IMG/VR virus record: IMGVR_UViG_3300031629_000084
Span: 1-23,625 of that record
DNA length: 23,625 nucleotides
Origin: a virus
Reading direction: 5' to 3' (one strand)
Below are positions 1 to 5,957 of this stretch, piece after piece; within the stretch, counting starts at the first letter, position 1; each line of letters begins with the position of its first letter. Position numbers and translations under genes: made by a program. A model generated the notes under the pieces. It ran no database searches. It was not told the origin of the DNA and saw only the letters and a list, made by a program, of their open reading frames with translations.

Positions 1-264
1 AAAGCACAGATAGCATTCACTAGATGTCCTGTAGGTAATTGGGAAAGGGAGAACGACCTAACCAAAGACCAACTTAGTATATTGAAACGATTGCTAAATC
101 AAATCGGTTCAGATAAGATAAACCATACCGACAACATAGGGGTTACAAATCTATACAATGAAATCTTTGGAATGAATAAGAAGGTTTCTAAATGTGGTAC
201 TTGTGTAGCACAGACAATAAAAGAATTAAAGGAAGTATTGAGTAGTTATGAAGATAGAAAATAG
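1..264 (+). CDS. Truncated phage protein of unknown function (C-terminal 87 residues)
   Basis: The frame is open from base 1 to the TAG at 262-264, so the gene begins outside the window; the TTG at 82 is internal and is not the likely start, because upstream residues (…FTRCPVGNWEREN…) read as normal protein. The visible part is charged, with a C-terminal Cys pair in KCGTCVAQTIKELKEVL followed by a predicted helix. A lone CxxC plus the upstream Cys of TRCPVG could bind a metal, but this is inference. The stop lies 17 bases inside the next gene, so the two are probably co-translated. I do not recognise the family. Its place just before ParB, HNH and terminase genes suggests a packaging-side or late-operon accessory protein. 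Confidence 0.6.
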   Translation, partial: KAQIAFTRCPVGNWERENDLTKDQLSILKRLLNQIGSDKINHTDNIGVTNLYNEIFGMNKKVSKCGTCVAQTIKELKEVLSSYEDRK

Positions 265-697
265 AAGAATAAGCGAGTTAAAGTTTGCAGAGTATAATCC
301 ACGAACGATTAACAAGAAGCAATTTAAGGATTTAAAAGCAAGTTTAAAGAAGTATAGTTTAATTGATCCAATCATTATAAACTCTTCTAAGGATAGAGAG
401 AACATTATCATAGGAGGACATCAACGCTCACGTGCTTGGCTTGAATTAGGAAACGATACAATATTATGCGTAGTACTGGACTTATCTTTAGCAGATGAGA
501 TGGAGCTTAATTTACGCTTGAATAAAAACGGAGGTAAATTTGACGATGATTTACTCTTGAACTATTTCGATGAAGAACTATTATTTGAAGTAGGGTTTAC
601 AGTAAACGATTTAAACATTAACCTCGACAAGTACGAAGACAATACTTTAGCAGAAGAAACTAAAGATGTTTGTGAGTGCTGTGGAGAAAAACTATAA
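248..697 (+). CDS. ParB/Sulfiredoxin-fold nuclease-like domain protein
   Basis: A 149-residue protein with the ParB N-terminal domain layout: an NPR motif at residues 17-19, a helix (KQFKDLKASLKKYSLIDP) and the signature IIIGGHQRSRAWLELG at 53-68, the box II-type GGHQR segment that binds nucleotide in ParB-like proteins. It ends in a CxCC group (CECCGEKL). There is no helix-turn-helix centromere-binding domain of full ParB, and no fused DNA methyltransferase, which often follows this domain in phages. It therefore is unlikely to act in plasmid-type partitioning; a role in DNA binding, nicking or regulation near packaging genes is inference. The ATG overlaps the preceding gene by 17 bases. Domain assignment is good, function open. 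Confidence 0.8.
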   Translation: MKIENRRISELKFAEYNPRTINKKQFKDLKASLKKYSLIDPIIINSSKDRENIIIGGHQRSRAWLELGNDTILCVVLDLSLADEMELNLRLNKNGGKFDDDLLLNYFDEELLFEVGFTVNDLNINLDKYEDNTLAEETKDVCECCGEKL

Positions 698-699
698 CT

Positions 700-780
700 A
701 TGACAATACCGATAATAATATTTTTTACAGTAGTATTCACCTCGATATTGGTGGAGAAGTATATCAGACAGAATCCATGA
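700..780 (+). CDS. 26-residue single-span membrane peptide
   Basis: A short reading frame starts at ATG 700, two bases after the ParB-like gene stop (TAA 695-697), and ends in TGA 778-780, which overlaps the ATG of the HNH gene in an ATGA arrangement. The peptide begins MTIPIIIFFTVVFTSILVEK, a hydrophobic run of about 16 residues, followed by a short basic tail. It fills exactly the gap between two real genes and resolves which start the HNH gene uses. Tight coupling at both ends and a clean membrane span support a real gene, but the length is so small that chance cannot be excluded. No function is assigned. Confidence 0.45.
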   Translation: MTIPIIIFFTVVFTSILVEKYIRQNP

Positions 781-1037
781 GAAAGCATACCAAAACCTAC
801 CTAGAGTTCTTTAACTTTGATGAGTTGGACTATATCCCTTGCGAGGTATGTCATTCACCTGCTCAAGACATTCACCACATCGAGGCTCGTGGCATGGGAG
901 GGAGTAAGTTAAAGGATTACATCGGTAACCTACAAGCAGTGTGCAGACCTTGCCACATCAAGTACGGAGATAAGAAACAATTCAAGGATATGTTAATCGA
1001 AATACATATTAATTATATGGAAAAGTATGGGAACTGA
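777..1037 (+). CDS. HNH endonuclease, packaging-associated
   Basis: An 86-residue HNH nuclease. The zinc-binding pairs are C22-x2-C25 and C56-x2-C59, with the HH pair at 33-34 and Asn51 completing the H-N-H metal site, and His60 directly after the second pair. The frame is open further upstream (a TTG at 666), but ATG 777 is preferred because it overlaps the stop of the 26-aa gene and gives the compact size usual for these phage proteins. Small HNH proteins next to terminase genes are known in phages such as HK97, where gp74 stimulates terminase cleavage; the position directly before small and large terminase fits that role. It overlaps the next gene by 11 bases. A selfish homing enzyme is the less likely alternative. 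Confidence 0.85.
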   Translation: MRKHTKTYLEFFNFDELDYIPCEVCHSPAQDIHHIEARGMGGSKLKDYIGNLQAVCRPCHIKYGDKKQFKDMLIEIHINYMEKYGN

Positions 1038-1383
1038 AGAACAGAATCGCACTAAATTAGCTAAAGTGCAGATGCTTAAAGCATTAGAGAAAACGCTAGG
1101 TATTGTTACAGGTGCTTTGAAGATAGCTGAAGTAGGTAGGTCGCAGTATTACAAGTGGTTGAGGGACGATGAAACCTTTGCTGCTAAGGTTAAAGCAATG
1201 GACAACTTAGTATTAGACTTTGCAGAGAGCAGCTTAATGAAGCAGATAAAAGAGGGTAATCATTCAAGCACTCAATTCCTGCTTAAGAATAAAGGAAAGA
1301 TTAGAGGGTACGGTGATAAGTTAGATATTACCAGTAACGACGAAACGATTAAAATACATATAGACCTTGGAGATAAGTCCTGA
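1027..1383 (+). CDS. Putative terminase small subunit
   Basis: A 118-residue basic protein located directly between the HNH and large terminase genes, the standard place for the small subunit that recognises phage DNA and loads it onto the large subunit. The segment TGALKIAEVGRSQYYKWLRDDETF (about residues 28-51) reads as a helix-turn-helix with recognition helix RSQYYKWL, typical of terminase small subunits that carry the phBC6A51-type HTH. A helical oligomerisation region follows (LDFAESSLMKQIKEG), then the GYGDKLDITS stretch commonly seen at the C-terminus of this family. The ATG overlaps the HNH gene; the 3' end overlaps terL by 17 bases. Assignment rests on HTH plus position. Confidence 0.8.
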   Translation: MGTEEQNRTKLAKVQMLKALEKTLGIVTGALKIAEVGRSQYYKWLRDDETFAAKVKAMDNLVLDFAESSLMKQIKEGNHSSTQFLLKNKGKIRGYGDKLDITSNDETIKIHIDLGDKS

Positions 1384-2677
1384 ATTCACGAGTAAGCAGA
1401 AGGATTGTTTAAGATACCTCTTCGATGATTCCACTAATGAAGTTCTATTTGGTGGAGCTGCTGGAGGTGGTAAGTCTTGGGTTGGTTCTGCTTGGCTTGT
1501 GACTATGTGTTTAAGGTATCCTAAGACACGATACTTAATGGGAAGGTCTAAGTTAGATGCATTAAAGAAAACCACATTAAATACATTCTTTGAGGTGTGT
1601 GGTGCTTGGGGTTTAAAGAGTGGAGAACATTATACTTTCAACGGTTCATCTAACATCGTTACATTTAAGAACGGTTCAGAGATAATACTTAAAGATTTAT
1701 TCTTATACCCATCAGATAGAAACTTCGATAGTCTTGGTTCATTAGAGATTACAGGAGCATTCATTGATGAGGTTAATCAAGTAACATACAAGGCGGTAAA
1801 TGTAGTGCAGTCTAGAATCAGATATAAGCTAGATGATTACGGAATCATTCCAAAGCTTCTAATGACTTGCAACCCTGCTAAGAATTGGGTTTATACAGAG
1901 TACTACAAACCTGCTCAATTAGGTACATTAAAAGACTATCGTAGGTTTATCCCTTCATTAGTAACAGACAATAAATTTATATCAAAGCATTATGAGAAGC
2001 AGCTATCGAAGCTTGATGAAGTTTCTAAGCAACGTCTTCTATTTGGGAATTGGGAATACGATGCTTCTTCTGATTCGCTTATTAACTATGACAGTATATT
2101 AAACCTATTCGATAACAAAGGAGCAGAAGGCGAGAAGTATATCAGTTGTGATGTTGCTCGTATGGGAGAGGATAAATCTGTCGTGATGTTATTCGAAGGG
2201 CTTCAGGTAGTAATGATTAAGACGTTTGATAAGAATACGATTACAGAGTTAGCTGAATACATTAGAGAACTACAGAAGAATCACCAAGTTAAGCTGTCTA
2301 ATATTATCGTCGATAGTGATGGTGTTGGTGGTGGTCTTCAAGATGTACTCAGATGCAAGGGGTTCATTAACAACGCATCACCAATTAAGAAGGAGAACTT
2401 TCAGAACCTTAAAACTCAATGCTATTATAAACTTGCAGACTTAATTAATAAAGGGCAGATAGGTATAACCATTCGTGATGTAGATACACGCAAACACATA
2501 ACCGAAGAACTAGAGCAGGTTAGAACTAAGGATATAGATAAGGACGGAAAGCTGAAGATAGTTCCTAAGGACGTGGTTAAGTCTGTGATAGGTCGTTCTC
2601 CTGATTACTCCGATGCTTTAGCGATGAGAATGTTTTATGAGGTTAAGCCTAAAGTTGGAAGGTACGCAGTTCGTTAG
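1367..2677 (+). CDS. terL: Terminase large subunit (ATPase-nuclease)
   Basis: A 436-residue DNA packaging motor. The N-terminal ATPase has a Walker A GGAAGGGKS at residues 29-37, a Walker B with catalytic glutamate in AFIDE (131-135) and a coupling motif LLMTCNP (164-170). The C-terminal RNase H-like nuclease shows acidic residues in YISCDVA (Asp262), NIIVDSDG (Asp316/Asp318) and SPDYSDAL (Asp413/Asp416). Length is normal for the family. The start is a TTG at 1367: an in-frame stop sits at 1361-1363 and there is no ATG before the Walker A motif, so a non-ATG start overlapping terS is required. After the stop there is a 35-base spacer without an evident promoter or terminator. Confidence 0.95.
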   Translation: MEISPEFTSKQKDCLRYLFDDSTNEVLFGGAAGGGKSWVGSAWLVTMCLRYPKTRYLMGRSKLDALKKTTLNTFFEVCGAWGLKSGEHYTFNGSSNIVTFKNGSEIILKDLFLYPSDRNFDSLGSLEITGAFIDEVNQVTYKAVNVVQSRIRYKLDDYGIIPKLLMTCNPAKNWVYTEYYKPAQLGTLKDYRRFIPSLVTDNKFISKHYEKQLSKLDEVSKQRLLFGNWEYDASSDSLINYDSILNLFDNKGAEGEKYISCDVARMGEDKSVVMLFEGLQVVMIKTFDKNTITELAEYIRELQKNHQVKLSNIIVDSDGVGGGLQDVLRCKGFINNASPIKKENFQNLKTQCYYKLADLINKGQIGITIRDVDTRKHITEELEQVRTKDIDKDGKLKIVPKDVVKSVIGRSPDYSDALAMRMFYEVKPKVGRYAVR

Positions 2678-2712
2678 TTATACAAAACAAACATTTTAAG
2701 ATTATTAAATAG

Positions 2713-3315
2713 ATGAAGTTAAACATTCCAACAGACTTGAGTGAGATTACATTAGGGCAGCTACAATCTCTTACTAAATTAGAAGCTAGTGAACTGAATG
2801 AACTCGAACTACAGAAGCAAACGATTGAACTGCTAACCAATGCAGACAGGAGTATTATAGATCAGATTAAGTTAAACGACTTGAATGATGTGTATGGTAA
2901 ACTGCTAGGCTTATCCAAGTCAAGCGATAAACTTCACCAACTTATTTCTATCAATGGGGTGCAATATGGATTTCATCCTAACCTTTCGGAGATAAGTACG
3001 GGTGAATTTGCTGATTTAGACACCCTATGCCAAGACTTTAACGACAATTTGCACCTTATTATGGCTATATTATACAGACCTGTAGAGAAAGAAGCTGCTG
3101 GTAAGTATAGTATTGAGGCTTATGACGGTGATGTAGATGAAAGAGCTAGGTTATTCAGGAAGAATATGAAGGCAAATGTGGTTAATTCTGCATTAGTTTT
3201 TTTTTGGACTATCGGAAACGACTACTTGAGAGATTCGCTAACCTCTTTACAGGAGGAACAGGCGACCAAAAGCAGCAAAGCTTCGGTAAGAAGTGGGGTT
3301 GGTATTCAATACTAA
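2713..3315 (+). CDS. Tail assembly chaperone, unshifted product (gpG-like)
   Basis: A 200-residue acidic, helical protein. The core YGFHPNLSEISTGEFADLD… LHLIMAILYRPV … KYSIEAYDG resembles proteins that I associate with Bacteroidota siphophage tail operons; the shape (about 140-200 residues, frameshift near the 3' end, before tail genes) matches the lambda G/GT-type tail chaperone that keeps tape measure protein soluble and recruits tube subunits. Codons 162-164 lie in a run of nine T (3197-3205), where a -1 slip yields the longer form described separately. The zero frame ends at TAA 3313-3315. It is separated from terL by 35 bases. The chaperone role is inference from layout and the frameshift, not from a recognised motif. 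Confidence 0.6.
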   Translation: MKLNIPTDLSEITLGQLQSLTKLEASELNELELQKQTIELLTNADRSIIDQIKLNDLNDVYGKLLGLSKSSDKLHQLISINGVQYGFHPNLSEISTGEFADLDTLCQDFNDNLHLIMAILYRPVEKEAAGKYSIEAYDGDVDERARLFRKNMKANVVNSALVFFWTIGNDYLRDSLTSLQEEQATKSSKASVRSGVGIQY

Positions 3316-3428
3316 TGAGTTTATGTAGTGAAGATTTATTAAAGTTAGATGAAGCTACAAAGATAAGCATAGAACAAGCGTTTACCTTCATGAGTTACAA
3401 ACGAGATCAAGACAGAATAAAGAAATGA
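2713..3428 (+). CDS. Tail assembly chaperone, -1 frameshift product (gpGT-like)
   Basis: The -1 frame is open from 3186 to TGA 3426-3428. If ribosomes slip back one base on T TTT TTT (3198-3204), residues 1-164 of the upstream frame join 74 residues beginning LDYRKRLLERF, giving about 238 residues. The added part contains FGKKWGWYSILMSL followed by an acidic helix and a basic end (SYKRDQDRIKK), which reads as real protein. No ATG precedes the WGWYS segment in that frame; the first ATG (3315, in a TAATG with the zero-frame stop) would lose it, so fusion explains the frame better than an independent gene. In lambda the T part binds tape measure or tube protein; the same is inferred here. A sequencing error in the T run is an alternative. 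Confidence 0.55.
3197..3205 (+). other. Programmed -1 frameshift slippery site (nine T)
   Basis: Zero-frame codons are GTT TTT TTT TGG, so the heptamer T TTT TTT at 3198-3204 has the canonical X XXY YYZ phase for a -1 tandem slip. The direction matches the open downstream frame. A possible short stem, CCTC with GAGG around a TTTACAG loop, lies about 40 bases downstream, but it is weak as a stimulator. Confidence 0.55.
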
Positions 3429-3880
3429 AAACATTCAAAGCAGTAGTAAACCAATTTAAGGATATTTGTGAAGCACATAAACAGCTGAACTCTTTTTCCT
3501 TTGGTGATATATTCGAAGTAGATTTAAGTAATGAGATGAACTTTGCAAAGGCTCATTTAATAGAGCAACCTGCAACGATAAACAATAGAGATTTCGTATT
3601 CACGTTTGACTTGCTTGTTATGGATTTAGTGGCAGCAGATGGCTCTAATGAACCCGATGTATTGAATGACACCTTCTTGATAGTATCAGACATTTATAGA
3701 GAGTTTAAAAACGGTATAGCAAAATCAACTTCACCGATGACTTCTAGAGATTTCGTGGTAAGTGATAGTATAACCTGTGAACCATTTACAGACAGGTTTG
3801 AGAATCTATTAGCAGGTTGGAAGGCAACTATCTCAATTACAGTACCATCACACAATAACGCTTGTAACAGTCCAATTTAA
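3425..3880 (+). CDS. Tail/neck structural protein of unknown exact role
   Basis: A 151-residue protein that starts in an ATGA overlap with the frameshifted chaperone stop and ends in a TAATG overlap with the next gene. It has a mixed alpha/beta pattern: an N-terminal helix (TFKAVVNQFKDICEAH), a central strand region with FVFTFDLLVMDLV, and a C-terminal stretch DRFENLLAGWKATISITVP ending in CNSPI. That tail (a D-R-F-…-GW-x6-V-P, then a late Cys) is what I remember from proteins in the same place in Bacteroidota siphophages. Size and position between the chaperone and the gp10-like gene are compatible with a tail terminator or completion protein, but no diagnostic motif supports that. Real gene, weak function. 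Confidence 0.55.
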   Translation: MKTFKAVVNQFKDICEAHKQLNSFSFGDIFEVDLSNEMNFAKAHLIEQPATINNRDFVFTFDLLVMDLVAADGSNEPDVLNDTFLIVSDIYREFKNGIAKSTSPMTSRDFVVSDSITCEPFTDRFENLLAGWKATISITVPSHNNACNSPI

Positions 3881-4404
3881 TGGCTGCATTTGATTATGAT
3901 AAAACAAATAAAGCCTTGCGAAAGTTTGGTCTTGATGTCGTTATTCGTGCTGCAAGTTTATTACAATCTAGAAAGCGTGGTTACGATACTGGTCGTCTGT
4001 ATAAGTCAATGGACTCAGACCTTCAAGTAGCAGCGAATAGCATCAGTTTAAAATTCAAGATGGAAGATTACGGTCTTGCGATTGATAAAGGTAGAAAGCC
4101 AAGTAGTTCAGGAAGTGGTTCTGAATTATACCCTAAGATATTAGAATGGGTAAAGAGGAAAGGGTTAAGGCCTAGAAACTCAAAAGGTCAGTTTCAGGCT
4201 TGGAAGAATAAAGAAAAACAACAACGAGGTATTGCATATGTAGTAACTCGAAAGATAAATAGATTTGGATATGAAGGAACTAACTTCTTTACTGACGCGT
4301 TTGCAATGAAGTATAAGAAGCTTCCTCGAGTATTAGTAAAAGCTTTTGGATTAGATGTAGAATCTTTTCTATCTCAAACAATAGACGAAGTAAATAAAAA
4401 GTAA
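3880..4404 (+). CDS. HK97 gp10-like head-tail/tail completion protein
   Basis: A basic 174-residue protein. The segment YGLAIDKGRKPSSSGSG, followed by YPKILEWVKRKGLRPR, has the pattern of HK97 gp10-like/tail completion proteins (a strand ending in …D-x-GR-x-P…, then a helix with W and KG). A second conserved-looking part is IAYVVTRKINRFGYEGTNFF, where this family normally has an R-G-x-x-P/GxxFF turn before the last helix. Proteins of this kind sit at the head-tail junction or tail end in siphophages. The start overlaps the previous stop (TAATG) and the stop overlaps the next start (TAATGG), so the group is translationally coupled. The function call is by pattern and position only. Confidence 0.6.
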   Translation: MAAFDYDKTNKALRKFGLDVVIRAASLLQSRKRGYDTGRLYKSMDSDLQVAANSISLKFKMEDYGLAIDKGRKPSSSGSGSELYPKILEWVKRKGLRPRNSKGQFQAWKNKEKQQRGIAYVVTRKINRFGYEGTNFFTDAFAMKYKKLPRVLVKAFGLDVESFLSQTIDEVNKK

Positions 4405-5957
4405 TGGCAACAACGGTAACAAGTCCTAACTATTGGACGCTAACATTAACGAGTAATACTGCAAGTACATTCAACTTCAAATTTGTGGTTGATATAACTA
4501 TCGGCGGTGTTGTAGTAGCTCGTATTAAACAACCTAAGAACATCAACGGTTCAGCTCATATGTCTTTTGAAAAGATAGTGAAGAACTACATTGATATATC
4601 TCAGAAGCATAAGAATACAATTACAGGTACTCAATACGATTCTATTCACTTGATGCCACAAAACATACCTAACCCAAGCGGTTCTACATTCAATGACTAT
4701 ATTGCTTCTAAAAATAGTGGCGACCTTAGAACGGTTCTGTTTGAGTTCTATGAAGAGTATTCAAGTACATCAGGAGGAGCTATTACGGTAAACGCTTCAG
4801 GTGCTTCTGATATTACTAAAGCATTAATTAACTTTGCAGATAGCTGGGAGGATCAAAAGACGTTTGACTTGACTGAGTTTGATTTTGATGCACAAGCAAC
4901 ACCTTCACAATTCATTACTGATAGACCAACGGATACCACAAATCAAAACGATTTAGAGGGTAAGATAGCACAATTAACGAGTGCGAATGACTACCAGACT
5001 ATGGCGTTGTTCAATGAAGATTCTACCTACTTCAATACTGAGAATGGGAGATTCTTGTATAAGTTTTATGAAGATAGACCTTATACTTATGGAGCAAACG
5101 ATAACCATGTAGGTATTATATCGGTACAGAATAATAGTGCAGCTGGTTCGGAAACACCATCATCATCTAATACAGAAGATGAATATTTAATATACTTAGC
5201 CTGTGGTGGTGCTAACGTTATGAATATGAAATACGACTTGTACGGAGGGTATCAACCTACGGCAAGCATTAAGTATTATACTATTCAATATATAAGTACA
5301 AATCATACGGCTAGTACTACTTACATCACTTCAGCAGAAATAAAACAAGGCGAATACATTCAGATAATAACGGTAGGAACAACTGATTATACAACGATAG
5401 GTGCTGCTGATAATAATGCAGGGACTCTATTCTACGCAACAGGATCAACTGTGGGTACTGGAATAAGTCGAGCGTATGAATACGCACATTTATCTAAAAC
5501 ATACTTATTTGAAATGGTAAGCGATGCAAATTGCAACTCATCAAAATACGCAGGTAAGAATTTAGCTTGGAAGAATAAGTATGGTGTTTGGGATTACTAC
5601 TATTTCGATGGGGCTTCATCTGATAAAGAGAACTTTAAGCGTTCAACACAGAGAGAGAATGTGGCAGGTTCATGGAATGCTACAGCGTTCACAATAGATA
5701 CGTTTGAGCGTGGAAGGATTGACAAGGTAGAAGGTAATAAACTAACCACCATCAATACTAGATACATCGGCGAGGAATGGAACGAGCATTTCAAAGGCTT
5801 ACTTATGAGCAACGAAGTACAAATTATCGAAGGAGGTAAGTCTTATCCTGTAAATATTAAGAACAACGCTTTAGATATTAAGACTAATCTAAACGACAAG
5901 CTAGTTCAGTACACTTTCAACTATGAATATTCACACGCATTAAAATCTAGGGTTTAA
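4404..5957 (+). CDS. Large tail structural protein with an inserted TDYTxIGA domain
   Basis: A 517-residue beta-rich protein between the connector-like gene and a tail-tip protein. The N-terminus (WTLTLTSNTASTFNFKFVVDI) and the helix FEKIVKNYIDIS look like the start of tail or baseplate proteins of Bacteroidota phages, and the end (GGKSYPVNIKNNALDIKT… YTFNYEYSHALKSRV) is the usual closing beta segment. Residues about 313-358 (5340-5477) form a small domain, GEYIQIITVGTTDYTTIGAA followed by NNAGTLFYATGSTVGTG. It matches a widespread phage virion module that I know as Y-x-I-x3-G-T-T-D-F/Y-T-x-I-G-A-…-F-x-A-T-G-x-G-T-G. A distal tail or tail-tip role is likely; exact role unknown. Confidence 0.65.
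   Translation: MATTVTSPNYWTLTLTSNTASTFNFKFVVDITIGGVVVARIKQPKNINGSAHMSFEKIVKNYIDISQKHKNTITGTQYDSIHLMPQNIPNPSGSTFNDYIASKNSGDLRTVLFEFYEEYSSTSGGAITVNASGASDITKALINFADSWEDQKTFDLTEFDFDAQATPSQFITDRPTDTTNQNDLEGKIAQLTSANDYQTMALFNEDSTYFNTENGRFLYKFYEDRPYTYGANDNHVGIISVQNNSAAGSETPSSSNTEDEYLIYLACGGANVMNMKYDLYGGYQPTASIKYYTIQYISTNHTASTTYITSAEIKQGEYIQIITVGTTDYTTIGAADNNAGTLFYATGSTVGTGISRAYEYAHLSKTYLFEMVSDANCNSSKYAGKNLAWKNKYGVWDYYYFDGASSDKENFKRSTQRENVAGSWNATAFTIDTFERGRIDKVEGNKLTTINTRYIGEEWNEHFKGLLMSNEVQIIEGGKSYPVNIKNNALDIKTNLNDKLVQYTFNYEYSHALKSRV

Noticed and set aside
666-776. N-terminal extension of the HNH protein from TTG 666
   Set aside because: Overlaps the ParB-like gene, and the 26-residue coupled frame and ATGA junction at 777 explain the interval better.
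3315-3428. Independent 37-residue gene starting at ATG 3315 (TAATG)
   Set aside because: Possible by geometry, but it would leave the protein-like WGWYS segment before it unexplained; the -1 frameshift from the T run accounts for the whole open frame.
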